DNA of 64,000 bases from Gordionus sp. m RMFG-2023 (Eukaryota; Nematomorpha; Gordioida; Chordodea; Parachordodidae), in contig NC_088778.1 in assembly GCF_954871325.1 (NCBI RefSeq), positions 8,589,743-8,653,742 on the forward strand, in the 5' to 3' direction. This document shows positions 1-12,700 of this stretch, piece by piece (the first letter of the stretch is position 1; the number at the start of each line of letters is the position of its first letter). Under the pieces are notes generated by a model. The model saw nothing but the letters and a program-made list of their open reading frames with translations. It was not told where the DNA came from and did not search any database. Position numbers and translations under genes: made by a program.

Positions 1-57
1 TAGGAAGAACAGGATTTCCTTTCCTATCAATAAAAACTGTTTTTAATGACTCTGAAT

Positions 58-2285
58 TAGAGATGTAAAGGTATAAGAAATTTTCAGAGAGATAATGGTT
101 CATATTTTCCAAGAAATTTCCTAAATTTTCCTTTAATATAAATATAATATTTTATTGCAAAAATTATGAATTATATTTTATTTCAAAAATTATGATTTAT
201 AATTTAATTTATTATATCATAATTTTTATTTTCCTCATGAGTCTTTAAACTTTTTTTTATTAGTGCAACCATTGAGTGCAACTCTTCAAATCTATAATTT
301 TAAAAGTATAAAAATATATGTGTTTACATAATATTAATATGATATATTATAGAATTATTAATAATTAATAATATATTTAGATTTGATGTATAAGGATCAT
401 TATATTTTAATCATACTATATAACTGGTATAATAATTTATTGATGTTTAATTTAAATTAACATCAATATTTTATAGATGCCTTGGAAAACTTCCAACATC
501 TGGAAACATTTTATTGAAGATACAACTAATAACAAGAAAGAGTATATATCAATAATATTGTCAATTGACATATAATTTTCCAAACTCAACAAAGATGTCT
601 CAGCATATCAAAAAATGTCAAAGGTATATTAACAGTTTACAATTTAATGAAGTTGTTAATAATAATTCTACTGAAGAGGATATTGTAGTATGTTTACCAG
701 ATCCAATAATCCTAATAAAATAATATCCCCAAAAAACATAAACTGAATGATTCTAAATATTTTTAAAGAAAATATAAATAATTTTAATAATGTATATAAC
801 ACCTTTTTATTACACTGTAACTGAACAAAATTATACACAACTTGACTTTGGCATTAGCTATTTTTATGCAAATTGCCCTTTTATTGTCAATTTTTTAAAA
901 TTATTCCCCCTAGCAAAATTCCATCTAGATATACAATTAGTAAAACATTAGATTTTGAATATAATAAAGTGACAAAATTATTACTGACAAGCGAGGAAGG
1001 TCTTGCCCTGAGAATTGTTATGGACTCACTAGTAGTCTGTCTTGTCGTCGGTAGTATGATAATGTTTTAGAGAATATAGTCTTTTATTGTTAACTATTGA
1101 AATAAAAATTTAATAATGAATATCTGTGTTTTTCTCTCAAATAATATGTATACATATCATATAAATAACGTTTAATATGTTCAATTCACATAATATCAAA
1201 GTTTAATTTAATATATCACATGATCGCCTTAAACGTCATAATTTAAATGGACAAGTATATTAACTTTTAACACAATAATAAATAAATAACTTTGTTACGA
1301 ATATGTAACAATTATCAACAAAAAATTTGATACTTTGAAAAATTTTACTCTCATTAGCCATGGCTGGACTCACATTCATGGAGAGTCCATGATTAAATTC
1401 ATAATTATGACTCGAGAACCAATTTTTTTAAATTTATTGACACAAGATCTAGTCTCCCATGCTGATTATATCGCATCTGAGCTGATCAAGATAATTGAAG
1501 AAATTGGTATCACTAGTAACTGTTAATGCAATGAATATGAAAAAGGCTTGGAGTCTTGTTAAGGAAAAATATAATTATTGAATGCTTTGGATGTGTCGCA
1601 CATGGCTTGAATCTGCTTATTAAAGATTTATGCCAAATACGTTTTATTGAAAAGATCATCAAAAAACAAACCAATAATTAAATATATAAAATTTAAATGT
1701 ATTTTATTGGCAACTTTTTAAGAAAGGCAAATGAAAGGTTATAAATCTTCCATAAAAATTCCAAGTCCGACAAGATGGGGAAGTTTTGTTATAAAGTTGC
1801 AAAATCTTATGAAAAATAAGGAAGTTTTGCAAGAAATTGCAATTTCAAGTTTATTTATAGACAAACAAAGAAGGCGTATTTTATTGGACGACTTTTTTGT
1901 AATTTATTTATAACAATTATAATTGTAGAATCTGATATAGCGGTATTATCTGACATATCAGAAATATTCTGGGATATAAATAATAACTCATTTCATCAAC
2001 TTTTATTTTTAATGAAAATGATTTGAAAAGTGTTAAGATGCATATTAATAAACGAAAGAAATTTTGTAGACTAGAAGTTATTCAAAAACGATGAAATGTT
2101 TACAGTGTATTTTGTCTTTATTATTTTATTTTCCCTTAGTTCCCAAATTTAATAAAGTTATTCAATAAAAAAATTGAAAAGTTTAAAGTGTATTTTATGG
2201 TTATTCTTTAATTTTCCGTTATTTCTCCTAATTTTCCCGGAGAAATTTTCCTTGAATCAATTTTCCCGAGAAATTTACATCTCTA
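58..2285 (+). mobile_element. Broken hAT DNA transposon, with terminal repeats
   Basis: The left end begins TAGAGATGTAAA and the right end, read on the other strand, also begins TAGAGATGTAAA, giving a 12-bp terminal inverted repeat. The flanking 8-mers CTCTGAAT (50-57) and CACTTAAT (2286-2293) agree at six of eight positions, as expected for an aged 8-bp hAT target duplication. The interior carries recognisable hAT transposase pieces on the plus strand. The coding pieces lie in different frames and are interrupted by stops, so the copy looks dead. The superfamily call is firm; the exact ends are good but not certain. Confidence 0.75.
595..1913 (+). pseudogene. hAT transposase remnant (BED-finger end, DUF659-like and core pieces)
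   Basis: Four pieces lie in hAT order. Near 595, MSQHIKKCQ resembles the end of a BED zinc finger. At 873-1070, a piece with PPSKIPSRYTISKTL matches the region before the catalytic core. At 1335-1526, NFTLISHGWTHIHGES is a clear DUF659/hAT signature (usually ISDGWTN, here H for D). At about 1525-1680, translations in several frames give AMNMKKAW and CVAHGLNLLIKDLC. At 1731-1913, PSPTRWGSFVIKLQNL is the conserved TRW segment. The pieces change frame and stop repeatedly, and no C-terminal dimerisation segment was seen. This is a decayed gene, not a host protein. Confidence 0.75.
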
Positions 2286-2757
2286 CACTTAATAAATGCT
2301 ACAAGTATGGTAGGAGATTATGTTTTATTTTTTAAATATGCATTTAATAAAGATGGTAAAATCTTTAGTAATTTAATTTATCAAAATATTCAATATAGTA
2401 TAAATTTTTAAATATTCATTAATAATATCATGCTTGATGATACTTGTAAAATTTTAAATATATTTCATCCAATTAAAAAATCTATAGTTAAACATTCCTC
2501 GAGTTAAACCATTATCATATCAGTATCGTCAACTTTGTAAAATTAGGCTTATTCAAAAATGAAAATGAACTATTATTAATAAATAATCGATTTCGAATTT
2601 GTTAGTCTTTTTTTTGCTTTTAAGGCAATGAATTTAATCGCATAATGTTATTATGCTTTATGATATCATCGCTTGAAAATTAGATTATTTCATCTCCACT
2701 TTTTGTAATTTTTAGAACAGAGTGTTTCATGAAATTAAATTTTCTATTATTTTCAAT
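2286..2757. other. AT-rich sequence between two transposons
   Basis: After the flanking 8-mer of the hAT element, this stretch is AT-rich with no coherent reading frame, splice-flanked exon or repeat that I could recognise. Confidence 0.4.
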
Positions 2758-2765
2758 ATGATAGT

Positions 2766-3182
2766 TAGTGATCTGCATCGGGCCTAATTTTTCAAGCCCG
2801 GCCCGAAATTTTTTTTAAAAAAGTTTTGCCGGCCCGGCCCGAACCCAAATTTTTTTAAAAAGTTCTACCGGCCCGAACCCGAAATTTATTTTAAAAAAAT
2901 TTACCGGCCAGGCCCGAATTTATTTGAATATAGAAATTAATTTTTATAATTACTTAAAATAAAAGACATATGTTATATAGCGTAGTTTCAATATATTAAA
3001 TCAAAAATTTTTATTTTACATAAAAAATTTAATATAAAATTGATAAATTTAGATATATTTAATAAAATTTCCAAAATCCGACCCGACCCAGCCCAAAATT
3101 TTTTTAAAAATATTAGGCCCGGCCCGAACCTGATTATTTTAAATAGAATTAGGCCCGGCCCGAATAACTTTGCAGATATCTA
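2766..3182. mobile_element. GGCCCG-rich hAT-type MITE, copy 1, with perfect 8-bp duplication
   Basis: The element begins TAGTGATCTGCA and ends TGCAGATATCTA, an imperfect terminal inverted repeat. It is flanked on both sides by the identical 8-mer ATGATAGT (2758-2765 and 3183-3190). The interior alternates GGCCCG(GCCCG) blocks with A/T runs and has no coding frame. An inverted relative lies at 24104-24428. The 8-bp duplication and the terminal sequence place it with the hAT superfamily. Confidence 0.8.
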
Positions 3183-3190
3183 ATGATAGT

Positions 3191-3790
3191 ATAACCTTAT
3201 AATTGAATATTTATTTAACTTATTTTATAAATATTTTGGATTTTTTTTTGTAAAAAAGGTCATTTCAATAAACAGTGGATATGGAATAACCTAATTTTCA
3301 CATGATGATATATATTTTAAAAAAAAACAGTAATTACTTTGTAATTTTAATAAAAGAAAGTGAAATTAACTGTTTTTTCTCGAAATATTTAAGTATATAT
3401 ATTAATTACATTTTTTTAAACAGATGGATAATTTTTTTATTGTTATATGTTTTTACCAGTTTTTACTTAAAGAATTTAGAAATTACATTTTATGCTAGGC
3501 CTAAACCAATCTATCGAAAAATAATTTAACGCGTTTCCCTATCTTTAAGGCTATAATATGATATAGAAATTATTATTGTCCAATTTAATTAATTTTTTGT
3601 TAATTATACCGAGTTTGGTTAGTAAAAAAAAATAATTTAAAAAATTCAGGTAATTGAGTCAGCCTAAGGCCAACCTTGAGATGCAAGTTTATATTTTTTT
3701 GCTGCTTAAAACTTGAGGCTGAACCTATTTCTTTCGATTAAGTCATGAAATGATTGATTTATTTACATTATTTTTTTTATAACGCGTTAG
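3191..3790 (+). other. Sequence upstream of the first recognised calpain exon
   Basis: The missing calpain start-codon exon should lie here or further upstream. The sequence is A/T-rich with no obvious short ATG exon followed by a donor. A 75-codon open frame at 3302-3529 is poor in coding character. The stretch ends in a T-rich tract and the acceptor at 3790. Confidence 0.4.
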
Positions 3791-6700
3791 AAAGCAACAC
3801 GTCAACTGCAGGGTTTGTTCCCTGATCAGCCCAATTACGGAGGGGTAGATCTACCTAGGCCGTTAGTGAAACTACCAATAGTTTCGGCCTCCAACGACCA
3901 AACCTTTCAACAAATCAAGCAACAATGTTTAGAAAGGGGAGTCCTCTGGGAGGACCCTGATTTTTCCGCTAACGATTCCTCCATGTTCTTTAGCGAGGCA
4001 ACATCCAACTTGTTCTTCAGCAAGATAGCACCTGACAGCTTTCAATGGAAACGACCTAAGGTTTATAAAAAATAGTTGGGGTTATTTATATAAGGTAACC
4101 AGGAGCGTAACCAGGGGCCTATCACAATCCTCATGTTCTCGTAAATACCATTTTAAGTGAATTAAATCCCCCTATACACCATCCCCCCTCTCCCAAAAAT
4201 GGTATGCATGGCACTATAAAGAAGAATATGAAAGAAAAATTAGTAAAAGTTGATGGCTTTTTAAAATAACAATAATTCGAATTTTTTTAAAGTAAGAACC
4301 AAAAATTATTTTTATAAAAATATAATTAACCAACGGCCTAAAATAAAGGGAACTAAAGACCTGGAGCCAATAAAATTTATGGCGGAAAACCCAGCCTAAT
4401 AATGCCCCCCCCTCATATGAAAATTCTGGATACGCCTATCCGGGTGACTTTAATTTATAAGTATGCAAAGTATAAATTGGTCTATGCGATTTTTTTTACT
4501 CGCAACCCAGCCAAGATTTTTTTTAGAATCACGTTATTTTATGTATTGGGTGGTGGCCGCGATTTGGTACCTCATGTTATGTATATATTTTTTTAAACAC
4601 AATATTTAGGATATATGTCCTAATCCTAAATTGATTGTCCAAGGAGCTTCAAGATTCGACGTAATACAAGGAGAATTGGGTAATGTCATTCTCATTTGTA
4701 TTCTGATGAAATTAATTTTTTTTTTCAACTGAATGAAATTTTTTAATTGGATGAGAATATATTTAAAATTAAATAAGTATTTGAGGTAAGAAGTAGGATT
4801 AAAGATCAGAAAGATATGGGTTTGGAACTTGATAGATATTGGCTAGGGTTAAGAAAATTTAAAACGGGTTTTAATAAAAATTAAATTTTTTTAACTTATT
4901 TTAAAAAAAATAAATATTTTATGCATAAATTTTTTAATTTAATAAATGAGATTGGAGAAGATCGCCGAAGTTATTTTAGTAATCTAGATATTGTTAAACT
5001 GCCCTGGCCAAAATAATATGGTACAAACCTTGAGATTTGGCAAATAGAAGTCTAATTCGTTCAGCTATTTATGAGCTATATCTCCAGGCGCTTATATTAT
5101 TTTGGCTAAAATCTAATCGGGTCGTTTTTAAAAATTGACCAAATCGGACCGCTTTAAAACAACATTAAATCTAGAATAAAAAAAATATTTTTAATAAGTT
5201 GATTTTTTAAAAAAAAATCTGTTACCGGATCTTAATATTTTTCAAAATTCATTTCCAAGTTCAGTTCCTGTAAATTTAAAAAACTTCTTCCTGTGCCTTG
5301 ATTTGATCCATTTGTGTTTCCGCTACTTCTTATTAATAATCGATGAATTTGAGTTTATACAAGTATTTTGATATTCCTGGATTGCATTAATATATTACAT
5401 TTTACACTAGGATAAAATATTTTTTATTATATACAAATTGAGATTCTACTTAAATATATAAATAGGATTCCATTACCTGGATTATTCCAGTATACTACAT
5501 TACGACATAAATACAAATTAATCGTACTTTTATTTTCCAACCAAGTCCTAAAAGTTTTAAAATGGGATTCGGTTTCTAGCTGTTTTTAATGTTTTGGATT
5601 GGATATTATTTCAAGGATTTCTTTCAGATTTTGTTGGATTTGGTATATACCTAATAATTGACTTATAATATAAAAATTATTTTAAATGTCACGAGAAAGG
5701 GAATTATAATATGGCAGAAGGATGACATTTATAAACGAAAGCTTGAGACTTGCATAATATTATTTTTGCTAAAATCTTATAAAATAGATTTTCGATGGAT
5801 TAGAGTTGAAATTATCGGGTCCTCGTAAATAAGATAACTTTGGATTTCTATAAAAATAATTCCTGTAATAACATCTAAGAGTCTAATATATTATAATTCT
5901 ATATAAATGATTTTTTTGCAGGTGAGTAGTATCAATATATACGACACACAAAACATTCGTAAAATTATTTATTATCGCAGGAAATTGTTGGTTGTTAGCG
6001 GCCGTCGCTTGCCTGTCCCTGAATCCTAAGTTGATTCAACTAATCGTTCCTACCGATCAAGACTTTGCCCCGGGCGATTATGCTGGAATATTCCATTTCA
6101 GGATTTGGCAGTACGGAAGATGGGTAAAAATTATATTTTTTTCACGTTTCAATATGGCGACAAGTGGTTTATTCTGAGACTTATTTCACTATTTTTCTTT
6201 ACCAGCCGGAATTTTGAATAGTAAAAGTATAAATAATCACCTGATTTCAGTGATAAATTATTCTCCCAACTAAATTTTATTTTTGCGGCCGAGTCCTGAA
6301 TCGCTATTTGAGACCAATTACAGTGCTCTATCACAAGCTATCCACTTCACTGTAATTTTTTTATTTATTATTTAGGCACCATTTTTTTAAAATAATTTCA
6401 AGTACGACCTTTTTTTTAGCGCGCCTGTAGGTCGCCGATTGTTATCCGCCAAGGTAAGGTTGATTATTTGTTTTTACTTTTTATTTGATAGATAAAAAAG
6501 AAGATTTTAAGAGATAGGCCTTTTAAATTTAATATAAAATTTATTAATAATTATATTATATTTATTAGTTTATTTTTCACCAATATTAGTGAAAGCAAAA
6601 TCGTTCCATTTGAGCCGATTATTAAAAATGGCGAATTCAATATTTTTGCCAGAAAAATACTGCCTAAGCCTAAGAGTGTAAATAAAAAATGAGGATATGG

Positions 6701-9700
6701 GGTAGGTCCCTTTTTTGAAATTCAAATGTATAAACATAGGCCAATGATTTTTCAAGTAAATTATTATTAAGGATATCCGATAAAAAATATATTTAATTTA
6801 ATTTTAAAAACCCTACGGTCAAAAAGATTATCGGTTCAACCTTATGAGTAAATCAGGTTTACCATATTTTAATACAATAGTCATAGCTTCATGATAACGT
6901 TCTTGCATATTCCTAGGAGAGTCTTGCAACGAAGTAGTTAAGATAATTGGGCGTCTTATTGGTGATCGACATTATCAGAAAAACCATATATTAAATAATC
7001 CATTAATCCTGAATTTTCTTCTACATGTCGCTTAGTCTGATTATATTTTTTAAAATTTAGGTTATTAGCCTTAACCTGTAAATATGAATCAGCTATATAG
7101 TTGCCCTAGACGGCCCGCACTAAGAAGAGGGTTAAAAATATTGTCGCACGGCTCTATCTTAAATTGTAACATAGATATCTTCCACCATCACCTAAAAACA
7201 AATGTCAATATACTTATTATTTGTGAAAATTGTTCCCAAACCCAGCCCCTGCCAAACTGAATATCCAAAAATTTATAAATATAAAATATTTTTATCTTTC
7301 TTTCATAGGAGCTCATATGTTACCATTTTAAATTAATGAAGTACCTAAAAATAAATAAAGTTAAATTTATTTTAATTTACCTATTTTTTTTCATTTTGGG
7401 ATTACAATAATAATTAAAGTTAAGCAAAATCAGTGTTTTAAATAATGGATCAAATAAAAATGAAAGAAAATAAAAATAATCCAATATTATAGGAAAAAGG
7501 TAAGCCAATAAAAAGGAATTAATAAATAAATATTGAATATTTTAAATATTATTCATATATAAGAAAAATATTACAACTATAAGGTGGAGAGGGTTGCATA
7601 GGTAGAGCTCTTGCCTCGAGACAGGAAGTCGCAAGTTCGTATCTGGGCGATGCAAAAATATTTTATGGGGTAAAATTTTACCCTTAAACTTGGTCGGCGG
7701 GGCTGGAACAAAAATTTAAAGTCTCCTTAAATTTTATAACATTAAGATGTTAGGAAAACGATCACTTCTTTCTTGATTATCGGAATTATATTTCAACTTT
7801 TTTTATTTATAAGTTTTGAAAAAATTAAAATATAATTTAGCATTATTTCATTTATAACATATCTATGAATGTCGAATCGCATCAAATTTTACAATTTTTT
7901 CCAACTTTTTTATTTATATATTTTTTTTAGGAAATCCAATATTTATATATAAAATTTTTTTAAAAAAAAATTCAATTATATATATAGATTGATGTAATAG
8001 TCGATGATCGACTACCAACAGCTGACGGACGCTTAGTTTTTATGCACTCGGCAGACAACACCGAATTCTGGAGCGCCCTCCTGGAAAAAGCTTATGCCAA
8101 GTTACAAATTTTTTACATACAATTGTGAATTGACCAAGGGCTCATACAAAAAATATACTGCCCTCTCGTTTACATTAGATTTAGAGCATAATAAAAGAAA
8201 TATCTCCACTAAATATATATAAAAATAAATATAATTTATATGAAATCTATTCAATAATTATATCTATTCATAAGTACAAATTTAATTCTTAATTTGTACT
8301 TATTGTTTTATATGTTGACTACTTTAATCTTTTAACTATAAATTATTTATTATTCTAATTTCCTGGGTTCGATTTTCTATTAATTAATTTAATCTTTTAA
8401 ATACAAAATTATTTATTATACCAAATATAAATATATTTATTATTGTTCTCTTACTTGATATATTTATTCTTATTCTTTTACTTGATCCCCTTTTACTTTT
8501 TCTTTTTTTCAAAATCAATTGACAACGAAAAAAAAAATGAATGAATACTTTATTTTTCTTTTTCTTCGATTATTTATATTTTTTAAAAAAAACAATATAA
8601 TTTTTCCGCTTTTATAATTAAATCTAATATAATTTTCTCTACTACAATTAAATATACACAATATTTTCTCTCGAATCTTCTTCCGACTATGATACGCCCT
8701 CCCTCAAGCTAGCATTCCTCCGCCCCCTCCGGATCGGGACCCAATTCCTCATTGCTCACATGGCACTGTAGCCAATCCAAGAAGGGGTCAGGTATTCCTC
8801 CAATCTTCTCGTTTCCTCTTGATTTGCCTCTGCCTCCTCTGCTGCACCCTCCCCCTTGACTTCGCTCTCCCAGCTCTTCATAGACTTGATTGATCTCTCC
8901 ATCATTCCAGTCCCCCACAGTGCTATCGTCTTTCTGCCACTCGATCTCGCCCACGCGCACAGCGGTCTCCCCCAACGATGTCAAGTTGTCCTCCGCTATC
9001 TCATTATCGAAGGATTGCTCCCACATCAATCCCAAGCCAGCCAAATTAGGGTACTGGTTAGCTAGGTGTTTCCTCCTGCGGCAGCAATAACATCTTCATC
9101 CTTCTATTCGAACCGGTGCTCCCGAGCCCAAACACACCCATTCTCACCCAACAATCCGGTCTTCTGTTGAGCCTCACCGTGTTATATACTTCAACCCTGA
9201 ACACCCAGAGATATTGCATGCCCTATTCCTTAATTATGGGTAAGTGGATATATATATATTACATTTCTGTCCCGGTCCCCCTATTTTCCCTGCCCTGTAA
9301 CACGGTCCGCCCTCATACAAAATAAACCTAATTCCCACCCTACTTTATTTGACAGGAATCTTCCAAAATTATTTCTAAACTAGCTCACTTATGTAATAAA
9401 TTACTTAATACATATGACCCCAATATACTCACATATTTCCCCCAAATCTCTTACTTTTCTTATTTTCGCCTATTAAACAAAGATATACAACTCATTACAT
9501 TTAATTATTTCAATAAAAATTTCCTTTACTTTCACAAAAAAATATATAACGCAGATATTTAATTCAACAAAAATTCCCTTCAATTTCATTTAACCATTTC
9601 AATAAAAACTTCCTTTAATTTCCATGTCACGGTGAGGCCCAACAGAAGACCGGATTGTTGGGCGAGAATGGGTGTGTTTGGGCTCGGGAGCACCGGTTCT

Positions 9701-12700
9701 AGTAGAAAGACGAAGATGTTATTGCTGCCGCAGGAGGGGACACCTAGCTAACCAGTGCCCTCATTTGGCTGGCTTGGGACTGACGTGGTAGCAATCCTTC
9801 TGGGATAATGTGATAGCGGAGGACAACTTGACATCGTTGGGAGAGACCGCTGTGCGTGTGGGCGAGATCGAGTGGCAGAAAGACGATAACACCGTGGGGG
9901 ACTGGAATGATGGGGAGATCAATCAAGTCTATGAAGAGGTGGGAGAGAGAAGTCGGAGCAACGAGCCGGGAGTAGAAGAGGAGGATGCAGCAGAGGAGGC
10001 AGAGGCAGATCAAGAGGAAGCGAGAAGATTGGAGGAATACTTCACCCCGGAGTTCTTGGATTGGCTACAGTGCCATGTGAGCAATAAGGAATTGGGTCCC
10101 GATTCGGATGGGGCGGAGGAATGCTAGCTTGAGGGAGGGCGTATCATAGTCGGGAGAAGATTCGAGAGAAAATATTGTGTATATTTAATTGTAGTAGAGA
10201 AAATTATATTAAATTTAATTATAAAAGCGGAAAAATTATAATATTTGAAAAAAAAATGATAATTTTTTTTTTATATATTTGTTTTTTTTAAAAAATATAA
10301 ATAATCGAAGAAAAAGAAAAATAAAGTATTCATTCATTTTTTTTTTCGTTGTCAATTGATTTTGAAAAAAAGAAAAAGTAAAAGGGGATCAAGTAAAAGA
10401 ATAAGAATAAATATATCAAGTAAGAGAACAATAATAAATATATTTATATTTGGTATAATAAATAATTTTGTATTTAAAAGATTAAATTAATTAATAGAAA
10501 ATCGAACCCAGGAAATAAGAATAATAAATAAATTATAGTTAAAAGATTAAAGTAGTCACATATAAAACAATAAGTACAAATTAAGAATTAAATTTGTACT
10601 TAATTATTTAAAAATATAAAATAAAATATTTTATAGTTAATATTAGAATTTGCAGTTCACACTCATCTAATTGCATGGAAAATAGGTGTCTTTTTTTTAT
10701 TCTGTCAGAGTAGCACAATGCTTAGGTGGCAAAGTGAAAGGTCCAGAGTTGTAAGGAGGTCTAAAGAATAATTAGGAGTTTTGAGTTAGTTGAGGAAGGT
10801 TGGATTGCGCGAACTTCATTATACTTAGGTGTCAGTTATTTATGAAGTTAATTGAGAGTATAATGAAGATATGGATATATAAAAGAAACGGGGTTTGTTT
10901 GATTGTTACACCAGAGATTCGGGAGGAGCTTAGCTGCATATTTTTTTAAATTTGAATTTTTGGAAGCTTTGGTGAAAAAGAAAGAAATAATTTCATGGGT
11001 ATAGGCTGTCAATATTTAAGAGTAGGAAACCTGCTCCTAAGAGCAAAAGGAAAGAATCAGAATCCTAGAAAATTGGATAGAAAAGATGTTTTCCACGACC
11101 TCATTTTATAGCTGCTATAATCAAGATAATTTGAAAAAATACGCGGCTAGATATTGAAATTATGCGCATTGTAGTGTAGTTAAATTAAATACTATCAGAT
11201 AACTAGTTATTTTTATAACTACCATTACTCAAAACACGTTCTAGTTAAGTTCAAAGGTTTAAAATGTATCCTGTAACTATTTAAGATAGCAGTTACTTTT
11301 GGAAGAGTTACACATATTCGCTTATATTAATAAATATATATAACAAGTAACTAGAAACAGTTACATCTCTTTGATATAACTATAATTATACTTTATTTAA
11401 CAAAACAGTAGATTAATGGTTTTTATAAACAACAAAAATATTATATCCAGCTTAGTCCATCATACGTCAGAGACGCCACTTGTTTTTAAGATTTAAAAAC
11501 GTTAAAAAAAAATTTGCCCAAATATATTTTAAGTGCGTTAAAATTTAATTTAGACTTGCCGAGCATTCCTCGCTTCCAGGACCACTGTCATACTTTAGTC
11601 GGTATCTTAAGGAAAGATGCTATTGCAGCTAATTAAATTATGTTTTCTTAACTTACATCTAAATTAGACTTTAACTTGTTTACAATGTGTATGATAATAT
11701 AAATAATGCTGTAAAATTAGTATTCTTAAACGCCTCGATTTATGCCGATTTTTTAAAACGGCTAACTCGATATTTTAGCCAGAATAATATTGCCTAAGCC
11801 TCGAGATTTCCTTTATCGATGTCCAAACCTTTGTGCCATCTATGCCCAAAATCTTCAGGCTTGCGTAATATTTTTCTGGATAAAATATTGAGTTAGTTTT
11901 TTTTAAAAATCAGTTCAAATCAAGCCGTTTAACAAACTACCAAAAAAAATTTATTTCTTTAATACAAAAATATTTTTAAAATAATTATAATAGATTTTTA
12001 AGATATGATTGTCCGATTTTAGAGTTATAAATGACTTATATTATAATTATCTTAATTGTATCTTTTTTAGAATATAATGTAATTATATTCAAATTAAATC
12101 GTTTCATGTTCAATTTAATATAATATAAAAGCTTTAAAAATGATAAAGGACAATGAGAAGATAATGCAAGTAATAACAGAATTAAATCCATTAATTTAAT
12201 AATAGATTCTTCAGTAATCTTTAAAAAAATATGTTTTAGAAATCATAATATTATAGTTTATGTATAAACTATTTATTTTTTTAAAAAAAATACCACGATT
12301 TATTTTTCAGAGTATATGGCTCGTACGAGGCTTTGGAAGGTGGGAGTACTGCAGAAGCTATGGAAGATTTTACAGGCGGTATAGCGGAACATTACGATTT
12401 AAAAGAAGTTCCCAAGAATATATTCTCCATCCTGTATAAAGCTAATCAGAGGTCTTCTCTTATGGCTTGTTTTATTCAAGTAATCACCAGTCATCACACC
12501 TACATTAATTTATGATTTTATAATTAATAGTAAGATTTTTGAAAGTAGACATATTTATTTATTTTTATAAAAAAATTTGGTAACATCTTTATAAAAATCT
12601 GTCTATTTTAAGAATGAGTTTTTAAAAAAATGTCTACGATTTAAATTGAAGATAAAATAAAATTACAGTAAAACTAATCTTTATAAAAGTTGATCTAGTT

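Larger units (their letters stand above)
8272..10601. repeat. Large inverted repeat: two ~0.9-1.0 kb arms around a 446-bp spacer
   Basis: The left arm (8272-9181) and right arm (9628-10601) are reverse complements over almost their whole length, with small indels. Shared blocks include GAGGGAGGGCGTATCATAGT, GCGGAGGACAACTTGACATC and ACCGGATTGTTGGG. The outer ends carry a small hairpin built on AAGTACAAATT. The central parts of the arms are near-balanced in base composition, unlike the AT-rich intron 8101-12310 around them. Each arm carries the same coding fragment, reading toward the outside of the structure. The origin is probably an inverted duplication of a mobile element; the family is unassigned. 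Confidence 0.8.

Noticed and set aside
3302-3529. 75-codon frame just upstream of calpain, considered as its N-terminal exon
   Set aside because: It is dominated by Ile, Tyr, Phe and Leu in AT-rich DNA, ends in a stop, and has no calpain similarity or usable donor.
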